From: an uncultured Muribaculaceae bacterium
Lineage (GTDB): Bacteria > Bacteroidota > Bacteroidia > Bacteroidales > Muribaculaceae
Assembly (NCBI GenBank): GCA_947625935.1
Contig: CANQQE010000006.1
Location: 1 to 64,000, forward strand
DNA length: 64,000 bases
Direction of reading: 5' to 3'
The notes beneath the pieces are model-generated. The model searched no databases. It had not been told where the DNA came from and was given only the letters and a program-made list of their open reading frames with translations. Both the position numbers and the translations under genes were made by a program. Shown piece by piece: positions 53,129 to 61,886 of the stretch. Position 1 is the stretch's first letter. Every line of letters begins with the position of its first letter.

Positions 53129-54187
53129 TTACCAAAAACGTTTTATTCCCATGACATCACGAACCTCGGCGAGAGTTTTGGCGGCTCGCTCGCGGGCTCG
53201 CTCGGCCCCCTGTTTCACGACACGGGCTATGTATTCATCGTTATCCCTGATTTCGAGATAGCGTTCGCGGATGGGTAGAGTGATTTTCAATATATCCTCG
53301 GCTAGCTGCTTTTTAAGGTCGCCATAGCGTATCGAACAGTCGGCATACGCATCGGTGAAATGTTTGACTACATCGGGCGTCGAGGTCAACTCAAGCAGAG
53401 TGAACAGATTTTGCACAGGTTGCGCCATGGGCGAGTTAGGGGCCTGCGGGCCTTCGTCGGTGACGGCGCGCATCACTTTCTTGCGCAACACTTTTTCCTC
53501 ATCGGCGAGGTAAATGCAGTTGCCTTCGCTCTTGCCCATTTTGCCCGACCCGTCAAGCCCGGGGACTTTTACGGGCGCGCCTCCAAAGTCGAAATTGGTC
53601 GGCTCGGGGAACAGGTCGACGCCATAGAACGAGTTGAAACGTCGCGCGAAACGTCTCGTCAGCTCCAGATGCTGCTCTTGATCCTTTCCAACAGGCACTT
53701 TATGGGCTTTTTGAATGAGTATGTCGACAGCCATGAGCGTCGGGTAAGTTAGCAATCCGGCATTGACACGCTTATTGGAATCAGTGCCGATGATTTCTTT
53801 TTCGATATCGTCGTTGTCGTTATCGGACTTGATTCCGAGTGCCTTACGCGCTTTATCTTTAAACGAAGCTGTGCGCATCAGCTCTCCGATGCCGACGTGC
53901 ATATTCAGCAACAGGTATAGTTCGGGAATTTCGGGGACATCGCTCTGCACGAAAATCGTGGCTTTTTCGGGGTCAAGTCCCGCTGCGAGATATTCGGCAA
54001 TAATGTCCTTGACGTTTCCATGAAGGGATTTGGGGTCGGGATGTGTGGTCAGGGCATGGAGGTCGGCGATGAAGAACAGGCAGTCATAGTCGTTCTGCAT
54101 CCTGACAAACTTGCTCAACGCCCCGAAATAATTACCCAGGTGGAGGTTTCCAGTAGAGCGTATGCCGCTCAACACTACTTCTTTCAT
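53129..54187 (-). CDS. trpS: Tryptophanyl-tRNA synthetase
   Basis: Class I synthetase charging tRNA-Trp. The 352-aa protein has SGIRSTGNLHLGNYFGAL near the N-terminus (HIGH-like motif HLGN), and GKMGKSEGNCI as the KMSKS-type motif (about residue 215). Other conserved parts include LFFIADLHALTTH and TYPTLMAVDILIQKAHKVPVG. The promoter TTTG-20-TAACTTCG (54218-54249) is divergent from the M16 peptidase gene. It is transcribed alone and ends at the 22-bp hairpin. Confidence 0.96.
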   Translation of the reverse strand: MKEVVLSGIRSTGNLHLGNYFGALSKFVRMQNDYDCLFFIADLHALTTHPDPKSLHGNVKDIIAEYLAAGLDPEKATIFVQSDVPEIPELYLLLNMHVGIGELMRTASFKDKARKALGIKSDNDNDDIEKEIIGTDSNKRVNAGLLTYPTLMAVDILIQKAHKVPVGKDQEQHLELTRRFARRFNSFYGVDLFPEPTNFDFGGAPVKVPGLDGSGKMGKSEGNCIYLADEEKVLRKKVMRAVTDEGPQAPNSPMAQPVQNLFTLLELTSTPDVVKHFTDAYADCSIRYGDLKKQLAEDILKITLPIRERYLEIRDNDEYIARVVKQGAERARERAAKTLAEVRDVMGIKRFW

Positions 54188-54217
54188 ATTTATACAGTAT
54201 CTGTTTATTTCTATACG

Positions 54218-54249
54218 CGAAGTTAGTCAATCTGCGATGCCGAAGCAAA
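54218..54249 (-). promoter_or_regulatory. trpS promoter
   Basis: Minus-strand TTTG (54246-54249), 20-bp spacer, TAACTTCG (54218-54225). The start codon lies 30 bp further on. Confidence 0.65.
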
Positions 54250-54286
54250 TCAAAATAAATTTTTACACGAGTGTAACATTTTTGGC

Positions 54287-54294
54287 TATCTTCG
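54287..54294 (+). promoter_or_regulatory. -7 element for the M16 peptidase gene
   Basis: TATCTTCG lies 35 bp before the ATG at 54330 and supports that start over the longer in-frame ORF beginning inside trpS. Confidence 0.5.
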
Positions 54295-54329
54295 CGTCTA
54301 TATATAATAAACCATTAATCAATCACATT

Positions 54330-57245
54330 ATGAGACTGAACTCTACCCGTCTGTTTCTTACCATGATGTCTATAGCTTTAGGCTTTCAGTCCTATGCAGG
54401 CAAATACCAGTACGAAACAATTCCCGGCGACCCGATGAAAACGATGATATACACACTGCCCAACGGCTTGAAGGTGTATATGAGCGTCAACAAAGATCAG
54501 CCGCGCATACAGACCAATATCGCAGTCAAAGTGGGCAGCAAAAACGACCCGGCCGAGACAACCGGGCTTGCCCACTATTTCGAGCATATGATGTTTAAAG
54601 GGACACCTGATTTCGGCACGACAAATTACGCCGTAGAGAAACCGATGCTCGACAAAATCGAAGCATTGTTCGAGACCTACCGGCAGACGACCGACTCGAC
54701 GGAGCGCGCCGCTCTCTATCATCAGATTGACAGTATTTCATATGAGGCATCGAAGATTGCCATACCCAATGAATATGACAAGCTGATGGCGACAATCGGT
54801 GCTAACGGCACTAACGCCTACACCTCATATGACATGACCTGCTATGTGGAGGATATACCGTCGAACGAGCTTGACCGCTGGGCCAAAATCCAGGCTAACC
54901 GATTCGAGAAACCTGTGCTGAGAGGGTTCCACACGGAGCTTGAGACCATCTATGAGGAAAAAAATATGTCGCTCACAAAAGACAACCGCAAAATGACCGA
55001 GGGAATGATGTCGGCTCTTTTCCCCAATCATCCCTATGGACAGTGGTCGGTACTCGGACATCAGCAGCATCTCAAGAATCCATCGATAACCAATATCAAA
55101 CAGTACCACAAAAACTGGTATGTGCCTAACAATATGGCTATCGTAATGGCCGGAGACTTCGACCCCGACAATGCAATCGACATAATCACCAAATATTTTG
55201 GTCATCTGAAGCCTAACCCCAACCTGCCGGTGCTGAATTTAGAAAAAGAGGCACCCATAACCACGCCTCTGAAAAAGGAGGTGTGGGGCAACGAGGCCGA
55301 GGCACTGATGCTCGCCTGGCGTTTCCCCGGCGCCAACCACCCCGATTATGAGACCTTGCAAATAGTCGATTACATACTTTGCAACGGTAAAGCCGGCCTG
55401 ATTGACCTTGATATAAATCAAAAACAGGAAGCTCTCGGTGTCAGCTCATATATCTGGGGCCTGACCGACTATTCAAGCTATATGGTCTCAGGCCGTCCCA
55501 AAGAGGGACAGACCCTCGAGCAGTTGCAGGAACTTATGATGAGCGAAATCGCCAAGCTGCGCAACGGCGAGTTTGACGAGAAGCTGATTCCGGCCACCAT
55601 CAATAATTTCAAACTCGAAAAGCAAAACGAGATAGACAACAACTATGGCCGAGTAGACCGCATGGTCAGCTCGTTTATCGACAATGTGCCGATGGAACGC
55701 ATAGTGACATCCCTTGACCGACAGAGCAAAATCACTAAACAGGATGTGGTCGATTTCGCAAAAAAATATTTCCGCGATGACAATTTCGTAGCGATTTACA
55801 AGCGACAGGGCAAAGACACCACAGAGCTTAAAATAGCCAAACAACCAATCACCCCCATCGTCGTAAACCGCGACACCACCAGTGCGTTCCTCGACGCCAT
55901 CGTAGCAGAGAAAGTAGCGCCCATCGACCCGGTATTCCTCGATTTCGACCGAGATCTTACCTTCCTCACCGCCAATAAGAATATTCCCGTACTCTATAAG
56001 AAAAACGAGAGCAACGACGTATTCCAGCTCACATATGTATTTGACCGCGGCACCTACAATGATAAGCGTCTGTCGATGCTCAACAACTATTTCCCTCTTC
56101 TCGGGACTCCGACGATGAGCAATGAGCAGATAGCGCAGAAATTCTATGAACTCGCCTGCAACTATTTCATCAGTATCGGCAACGACCGCAGCTATATGGT
56201 GCTGTCGGGACTTTCAGAGAATATGCCAGAAGCGATAGCCCTGATGGACGACCTTCTGAACAACGCTATCCCCGACAAGAACACCTTTGACAAAGTGGTT
56301 CAACGCACTCTCAAAGACCGCGAGAACCGTCTGAAAAACCAACAGGCTAATTTCAACGCGCTCCGCTCGTATGTTTGGTATGGTCCGGAACAACTCAAGG
56401 ATATGCGGCTGACCAACGATGAGCTGAAAAACGTTGATCCCAAACAGCTTACCGATGAGCTGAAAAAACTTAACGGCATGGAGCACACCATCATCTATTA
56501 TGGCCCGATGGATGAAAAAAGCGCAATAGCGGCCATAGAGAAAAATCACAAGACTCCGGCAAAACCGGCCAAAGCTGAAAAAGGGAAAAAATTCGCACAA
56601 ATAAAACCGACAGAAACGGTGTTCTTTGTAGCTCCCTACGACGCAAAACAGCTCTATATGCTGGAGTACACCACTGACGGGAAGACCTACGACCCGACAA
56701 TCGAACCGCTGCGTAAAATGTATAATGAGTATTTCGGAGGGGGCATGAATTCGATTGTATTCCAAGAGATGCGCGAACGCCGTAGCCTCGCATACTCAGC
56801 ATGGGCCACAATGGCAGTACCTTCAAACTTAGAGAAGCCCTACATCTATATGGCCTCGATCGCCACACAAAACGACAAGATGGCCGACGCAGTCGAAACG
56901 TTTGACGAGATTATCGAGAATATGCCTGTCAGCCAGAACGCTTTCGACCTCGCCAAACAAGGGCTTGACGCACGCCTGCGTTCAGAACGTATCATAAAGG
57001 ATAACATAGCCTGGAATTATCTCAACCGCAAAGAGCTCGGAGAGAAGACCGATGCCCGCAAGGAGATGTTTGAAGCGTTGCCATCATTAACCCTCAAACA
57101 GGTCGAGAATTTCCAAAAAGAAAACGTGAAAGACCGCACTTATTACATCGGGATTCTCGGCGACCCTGACGACATTGATCTCGATTACCTTCGCAAACAT
57201 GGTAAAGTGGTCATGCTGACAACCGAAGATATATTCGGATTCTAA
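54330..57245 (+). CDS. Exported M16 (insulinase-family) peptidase
   Basis: Zinc endopeptidase of the pitrilysin/insulinase clan, probably periplasmic. The start at 54330 gives a signal peptide (MRLNSTRLFLTMMSIALGFQ, ending near YA). The 971-aa protein holds two M16 half-units; the first carries the inverted zinc motif LAHYFEHMMFKGT (HxxEH near residue 80) with a downstream Glu in TELETIYEEKNM, the second lacks the motif but keeps the RSLAYSAWATM fold region, so one catalytic and one structural half are present, as in full-length family members. Substrates are probably peptides; it stands alone. Confidence 0.92.
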   Translation: MRLNSTRLFLTMMSIALGFQSYAGKYQYETIPGDPMKTMIYTLPNGLKVYMSVNKDQPRIQTNIAVKVGSKNDPAETTGLAHYFEHMMFKGTPDFGTTNYAVEKPMLDKIEALFETYRQTTDSTERAALYHQIDSISYEASKIAIPNEYDKLMATIGANGTNAYTSYDMTCYVEDIPSNELDRWAKIQANRFEKPVLRGFHTELETIYEEKNMSLTKDNRKMTEGMMSALFPNHPYGQWSVLGHQQHLKNPSITNIKQYHKNWYVPNNMAIVMAGDFDPDNAIDIITKYFGHLKPNPNLPVLNLEKEAPITTPLKKEVWGNEAEALMLAWRFPGANHPDYETLQIVDYILCNGKAGLIDLDINQKQEALGVSSYIWGLTDYSSYMVSGRPKEGQTLEQLQELMMSEIAKLRNGEFDEKLIPATINNFKLEKQNEIDNNYGRVDRMVSSFIDNVPMERIVTSLDRQSKITKQDVVDFAKKYFRDDNFVAIYKRQGKDTTELKIAKQPITPIVVNRDTTSAFLDAIVAEKVAPIDPVFLDFDRDLTFLTANKNIPVLYKKNESNDVFQLTYVFDRGTYNDKRLSMLNNYFPLLGTPTMSNEQIAQKFYELACNYFISIGNDRSYMVLSGLSENMPEAIALMDDLLNNAIPDKNTFDKVVQRTLKDRENRLKNQQANFNALRSYVWYGPEQLKDMRLTNDELKNVDPKQLTDELKKLNGMEHTIIYYGPMDEKSAIAAIEKNHKTPAKPAKAEKGKKFAQIKPTETVFFVAPYDAKQLYMLEYTTDGKTYDPTIEPLRKMYNEYFGGGMNSIVFQEMRERRSLAYSAWATMAVPSNLEKPYIYMASIATQNDKMADAVETFDEIIENMPVSQNAFDLAKQGLDARLRSERIIKDNIAWNYLNRKELGEKTDARKEMFEALPSLTLKQVENFQKENVKDRTYYIGILGDPDDIDLDYLRKHGKVVMLTTEDIFGF

Positions 57246-57276
57246 GGTTTTCAGGTAGCACGTTAGCCTATCACCT

Positions 57277-57316
57277 ATAACGGCTGTTTCCGATTGATTC
57301 GGCAAACAGCCGTTAT
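57277..57316 (+). terminator. Terminator of the M16 peptidase gene
   Basis: ATAACGGCTGTTT/AAACAGCCGTTAT stem with an inner CCGA/TCGG pairing near the tip, 32 bp after the stop codon. The trailing T-content is weak (CATTTCTTG). Confidence 0.65.
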
Positions 57317-57367
57317 CATTTCTTGAATCATCATATTTTATGAGAGCATTTTTTCATAACACATCCC

Positions 57368-57396
57368 TTGGTTTTAATATTTATTTTTTAATTTTG
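57368..57396 (+). promoter_or_regulatory. Promoter of the lipoprotein-DUF5723 pair
   Basis: TTG (57368-57370), 18-bp spacer and TAATTTTG (57389-57396), about 50 bp before the ATG at 57446. Confidence 0.6.
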
Positions 57397-57445
57397 CGAA
57401 TCCTTATAGTAATTACAGTAAATTTTAAATTAAAACTTTTAGTCT

Positions 57446-59191
57446 ATGAAAAATCCACTTACCCAAAAATCATTGCTGGTGATAAGTGCAGTTTTGTCGA
57501 TGACATCGTGTGTCGACAACAATTATGACCTGGGAGACATAGATTCCACCGCAAGAATCGAAGTCAAAAATCTGGTTGTTCCAATAAATCTTGATGTCAT
57601 ATCATTGGAAAGCATTCTTGATATCAAAGAAGGAGAAGCCATCCAAGTAATTGACGGCCAGTATGCGATAGTCAAAGACGGCAATATCGACGCCGCGCAA
57701 ATCAACATTCCCGCCGTAAGCGTCACCGCCCCGACTATCAGGCCAACCGAGTCGAAAGTTCACGCCGAAAGTCCCCAATCAGGCGTCGGAATGAAAGCAG
57801 GCGCATCATCCATGCGGTTCCCTTTGGCATCAACCCCGTCAGACTGTAAATACAGCACATCAAACGTAAGCGACTACATCGTATCCATCAATTCCTGCGA
57901 ATGCGCCGTATCGCTTGATCTCACAGTGTCACTTTTGGAAGCCAAAGGACTCGTGAACGGATGCGATTTCTCTGACATCGTGTTCCAGCTCCCCAAAGGA
58001 CTAAATATGACCGAAAGCGCGGGTGGACGTTACAACGTAAACACGGGCGAATTATACATATCACACAAACGTGCGAGCGGCAGCTCCATAACAGTGCATC
58101 TCGAAGCCAACGGCATCGATTTCAATAAAACGAATTACAGTTACACGAACCCCACCCTCACACTTGATGAAAAAATATATCTCAAATCGGGATTCGCAAC
58201 CATCTCCTCAAGCGACATAACGGGCAGCTTGAGCTCACTACCCACCACCCTGACACTGCGTACTGAATATGTGTTGTCGGACATTAATATCTCATCATTC
58301 ACGGGCCGTATAAAATACAACGTGGGCAACGTGAACATACCTGAAGTCAACCTGAATGACCTCCCTGACGTTTTATCACAGGAAGGGACCAACATATCCA
58401 TTACCAACCCGTGTATCTACCTTAAATTAGACAACCCATTGCAGCAATACGGACTTAAAGCGCAGTCGGGATTTTCAATGACCGCTTTACGCCCGGGTGA
58501 GGCAGACAGACAATTCGGACTTGATCCGGGCCAACTCATCGTCATCAACACCAATCACTCCGACCGCAACTACAGCTTCTGCCTGTCGCCAGAAATGCCT
58601 GCGACAATCGACACAGAATTTACCGGAGCGCAACACGTCGGCTATTCTTCCCTCAGCAATGTACTGAGCGGTAATGGAATGCCCAAAAGCATCAAAGTAG
58701 ACCTCGTCAATCCCATAGTCCCCGACCAGGCCGTCAATTCATTCCCGCTCGGAGTTGACATGGGAAAAATAGGCGGAAAATACAAACTCGTCGCTCCACT
58801 CAATTTCATGGATAATTCTCATGTAATATATGCCAACAACATGGATGGATGGAACGATGATGAATTTGACAAAGTCACCATCTCCACTCTTGAAATAACG
58901 ATGAAAGCAAGCTCAGACGTGCCTGTCGCACTTGACTTCACCGGGTACCCAATAGACGTGAATGGCAATCAAATCGGAAATGTCGAAGTAGAAGGCGCAA
59001 AAATCGACGCAAATGCCAAGGATCAGGAAATAACCCTGCGCATAACCGGCCAAATCCAGCATCTCGATGGCCTGCATTACCGCGCCGTTGCCACGTCGGC
59101 AGCAGACGGGAAAACTCTGTCGCCCGACATGACCATCACCTTGAAAGATGTGAGACCGGTCGTTTCAGGTTATTATGAGAAAGAATTATAA
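57446..59191 (+). CDS. Large beta-rich lipoprotein, hypothetical
   Basis: The 581-aa protein has a lipoprotein signal (MKNPLTQKSLLVISAVLSM ending MTSC), so it is membrane-anchored, probably on the outer membrane. The mature part is Ser/Thr/Asn-rich with many short predicted strands (SITVHLEANGIDFNKTNYSY, LTLRTEYVLSDINISSF) and few charged clusters. I do not recognise a family. It lies 31 bp before an outer-membrane beta-barrel gene (DUF5723 type) and shares its promoter, so the two may work together at the surface. Confidence 0.75.
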   Translation: MKNPLTQKSLLVISAVLSMTSCVDNNYDLGDIDSTARIEVKNLVVPINLDVISLESILDIKEGEAIQVIDGQYAIVKDGNIDAAQINIPAVSVTAPTIRPTESKVHAESPQSGVGMKAGASSMRFPLASTPSDCKYSTSNVSDYIVSINSCECAVSLDLTVSLLEAKGLVNGCDFSDIVFQLPKGLNMTESAGGRYNVNTGELYISHKRASGSSITVHLEANGIDFNKTNYSYTNPTLTLDEKIYLKSGFATISSSDITGSLSSLPTTLTLRTEYVLSDINISSFTGRIKYNVGNVNIPEVNLNDLPDVLSQEGTNISITNPCIYLKLDNPLQQYGLKAQSGFSMTALRPGEADRQFGLDPGQLIVINTNHSDRNYSFCLSPEMPATIDTEFTGAQHVGYSSLSNVLSGNGMPKSIKVDLVNPIVPDQAVNSFPLGVDMGKIGGKYKLVAPLNFMDNSHVIYANNMDGWNDDEFDKVTISTLEITMKASSDVPVALDFTGYPIDVNGNQIGNVEVEGAKIDANAKDQEITLRITGQIQHLDGLHYRAVATSAADGKTLSPDMTITLKDVRPVVSGYYEKEL

Positions 59192-59222
59192 ATAAATTAA
59201 ACCATCAATCGACAATCAAATT

Positions 59223-60599
59223 ATGAGATACAGCATAAAAACAATCGTAACGGCAGCAATCGCAGTCGGCGCCTTAACCTCGGCCAATGCGCAAAACACG
59301 CGTTCGGGCTACTTCATAGACGATTACACCTATCGGTTTGAGATGAACCCGGCATTTGGAAATTCCAAAAATTTCATAGCTATGCCAGGTCTCGGCAATG
59401 TCAACGCATCAATGAACGGTACAATCGGCATAAATGACGTGCTATACAATGTCGACGGTCGCACCACGACGTTTCTCAACCCTGAAATAAGCGCATCGGA
59501 AGTGATGGGCAACATAGGCGACCGCAACCGTGTTGGCGCAGATCTGAAAATCACTCTACTCGCAGCCGGATTCAAAAGCTGGGGCGGCTACAACACGATA
59601 GCCATAAACGCCCGGTCGGGCCTTGGGGTAAAACTACCCGGAGAGATATTTTCACTGCTCAAAGAGGGGGCTTCAAACAAGGAATACGACATATCGGACG
59701 TAAGGGCATTCGCAAACGCCTACGCCGAAATCGCGTTTGGACATTCGCGCGACATCAACTCAGAATGGCGTGTCGGCGCAAACGTGAAATTCCTGCTGGG
59801 AGGGGCTAATCTTGATACCCGTCTAAAAAACGCCCATCTCATTCTTGGCGAAAATGACTGGTCTATAACATCGGAAGCCGAAATTAACGCCAATATCAAG
59901 GGACTGGAATACAAAACCGACATAAACGATGACACGCATCATGAATATGTAAGCGGCGCCGACGTACACAATACCGGTCTGAACGGTTTCGGTATGGCTT
60001 TTGATTTCGGGGCCGTCTACAACCCAAAATCGTTACCTGACTGGAGCTTCAGCGCATCATTGCTTGATTTCGGTTTTATCTCATGGAGCAACAACATGGT
60101 CGCATCGACCAATGGGGTTAAAACGTTCAACACCGACCGTTACACCTTCAACGTTGATGACGACGCGCCCAACAGTTTCAAACATGAATGGGACAAAATC
60201 AAGGATGATATGTCAGCCCTATACGAGCTTGACGATATGGGGAATAAGGGAGGCCAGACCCGTATGCTTGGCGCGACAATGCACCTCGGAGCTCAATATA
60301 CCCTGCCGGTCTATCGACCTTTGACATTCGGATTACTCAACACAACCCGAATCCAAGGCGCCTTCAGTTGGACAGATTTCCGTCTGTCGGCCAACGTAGC
60401 TCCAGCCAAATGTATCGATGGCGGTATCAATATGTCGCTCGGCACATTCGGTGTGGGATTCGGATGGATCGTAAACTTCCATACCACCGGGTTCAATATG
60501 TTTCTGGCAATGGATCGCACACTCGGCAAACTTGCGAAGCAAGGGGTTCCATTGTCAAGCAACGGATCGGTCAATCTCGGCATAAACTTCCCGTTCTAA
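59223..60599 (+). CDS. DUF5723-type outer membrane beta-barrel protein
   Basis: Predicted outer-membrane protein, 458 aa, with a signal peptide (ending ANAQ) and alternating hydrophobic strands ending in a C-terminal Phe (NLGINFPF), a sorting signal of barrel proteins. Features such as RFEMNPAFGNSKNFIAMPGL and NFHTTGFNMFLAMDRT match my recollection of the DUF5723 family of Bacteroidales, which resembles PorV/FadL-like long barrels. It is probably co-transcribed with the preceding lipoprotein. Function unknown. Confidence 0.78.
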   Translation: MRYSIKTIVTAAIAVGALTSANAQNTRSGYFIDDYTYRFEMNPAFGNSKNFIAMPGLGNVNASMNGTIGINDVLYNVDGRTTTFLNPEISASEVMGNIGDRNRVGADLKITLLAAGFKSWGGYNTIAINARSGLGVKLPGEIFSLLKEGASNKEYDISDVRAFANAYAEIAFGHSRDINSEWRVGANVKFLLGGANLDTRLKNAHLILGENDWSITSEAEINANIKGLEYKTDINDDTHHEYVSGADVHNTGLNGFGMAFDFGAVYNPKSLPDWSFSASLLDFGFISWSNNMVASTNGVKTFNTDRYTFNVDDDAPNSFKHEWDKIKDDMSALYELDDMGNKGGQTRMLGATMHLGAQYTLPVYRPLTFGLLNTTRIQGAFSWTDFRLSANVAPAKCIDGGINMSLGTFGVGFGWIVNFHTTGFNMFLAMDRTLGKLAKQGVPLSSNGSVNLGINFPF

Positions 60600-60642
60600 C
60601 TGAATTTATCAGAGCCTTAAACGGGGCTTGATAACAAAGACA

Positions 60643-60680
60643 AAACCGGGTTCTCGATTTCTTAGTCGGGAACCCGGTTT
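60643..60680. terminator. Bidirectional terminator, DUF5723 gene/choloylglycine hydrolase
   Basis: AAACCGGGTTC/GAACCCGGTTT stem with TTTGTTTC after it on the plus strand and TTTTGTC on the minus strand, placed between convergent genes. Confidence 0.75.
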
Positions 60681-60722
60681 GTTTCATGGAATCGGTTGTT
60701 CAATAGACTTCTCTAAAAAGTG

Positions 60723-61781
60723 TCAGTACATGGGAGTAAATGGGGCATGCTTTTCGAGCAATGAAGTGGCATCGCCCGCATAATCCTTATGTTTCGACGT
60801 GTCGAGCCTAAGCACAGGCGCACCGGGACGCAGGTCGCATTTTTTAAGGTCTATGTAAAAAACGCCAAGATTTGTCGCAAAATCAAAGTAGTAGAGCCTA
60901 TCGCGGATATTCGCGAAAGAACGCCACTGCGTCGAGCTTACGTTTGGTTCAGATTCGACAGTGTATTTATATGGGACAGACACATTGAACAGGATGCTTC
61001 GGATAATAGCCAGCCCCAAATCAGCATCGTTGGTTTTCGTGACATGGCCTTGAAAATAATAGCCTCGCACATATCGGTCGGGACTTTTAACCGTGCCTGG
61101 GAGCATATTGCCACCACCGACTTTCTTCCAGTAGTCGTTTATAGCTGTCATTTGCGGAAAAGCCGGGTCGTTGGTCATGGCAGGCATATCCTCTCCTTCA
61201 TAAATCATCACTTTGCCATGGTCAAACTCAAGAATCGCACATCGTCCCTCGGCATCCGTGATTCCCCAATGCAGCGCAGAGACCGTTCCACCGTCGAAAG
61301 TTGAGCCGGAAATATTGAAATCATGCTCTTTCAAGACCTTAACCACTTCGGGGGTTGTGGCATTCAGGTCAAGCATCCATGCGACAAACATAGCCAGAGA
61401 CATGGGTGGCCTCGACGATGTTTCGCTGTTATCGTAAACCGTACCTTTACAGAACAGACCGTTAATCACAAGACCCTTTTCGTTCATCCCCTCAGTGATT
61501 CCGCCGTCGTAGCTTACGGCATAGACAGCACCATATTTTGAAGTCCATCTGACCGAACCGGGAAGGTTGTTACCTGCTTTGGCCATGCCTCGGGGATATA
61601 CATATAGATTGGTCGGGATTGGTGTCTTCCAGTCAAGTGACCGACCGACTATGCGCAACACCTGTTCCGAACGAACCGCAGTGTCGCCAACATAAAGAAT
61701 GCGGGAACAAGCATCGGCCTCAACAGCCGACGCAACCGCCAATAAACCCGCAGCGGCGAGCAACAATGTTTTTAGCTTCAT
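60723..61781 (-). CDS. Choloylglycine hydrolase-family enzyme (bile salt hydrolase/penicillin acylase type)
   Basis: Exported Ntn-hydrolase that cleaves linear amides. The 352-aa protein has a signal peptide whose predicted end exposes Cys25 (VEADA-CSRI) as the N-terminal nucleophile. Other family residues are present: Arg and Asp in GRSLDW, Asn in EGMNEKGLVINGLF, Asn in MTNDPAF and Arg in SPDRYVRGYYF. Bile salt hydrolase is plausible in a gut organism, but penicillin V or N-acyl-amino-acid/lactone acylase members share these residues and substrate cannot be decided. A double AAAACGTTTT motif lies in its promoter region. Confidence 0.87.
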   Translation of the reverse strand: MKLKTLLLAAAGLLAVASAVEADACSRILYVGDTAVRSEQVLRIVGRSLDWKTPIPTNLYVYPRGMAKAGNNLPGSVRWTSKYGAVYAVSYDGGITEGMNEKGLVINGLFCKGTVYDNSETSSRPPMSLAMFVAWMLDLNATTPEVVKVLKEHDFNISGSTFDGGTVSALHWGITDAEGRCAILEFDHGKVMIYEGEDMPAMTNDPAFPQMTAINDYWKKVGGGNMLPGTVKSPDRYVRGYYFQGHVTKTNDADLGLAIIRSILFNVSVPYKYTVESEPNVSSTQWRSFANIRDRLYYFDFATNLGVFYIDLKKCDLRPGAPVLRLDTSKHKDYAGDATSLLEKHAPFTPMY

Positions 61782-61791
61782 GACAAAAAAA

Positions 61792-61820
61792 TTAAAACGT
61801 TTTTATTCAAAACGTTTTAA
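61792..61820. promoter_or_regulatory. Double palindromic operator-like site
   Basis: TTAAAACGTTTT and its mirror AAAACGTTTTAA are separated by 5 bp, and each arm is itself a 10-bp palindrome AAAACGTTTT, with centres 15 bp apart. It starts 11 bp upstream of the ATG of the choloylglycine hydrolase-family gene. LacI-type repressors favour AAnCGnTT cores of this kind. No such repressor gene lies in the window. The rest of the 61782-61886 gap shows no gene. Confidence 0.55.
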
Positions 61821-61886
61821 CAATTTACATGGTTCGACTTACGAGCCCGTCGGACAATAAATGTTAGCGGCTCTTATATCACGAAA

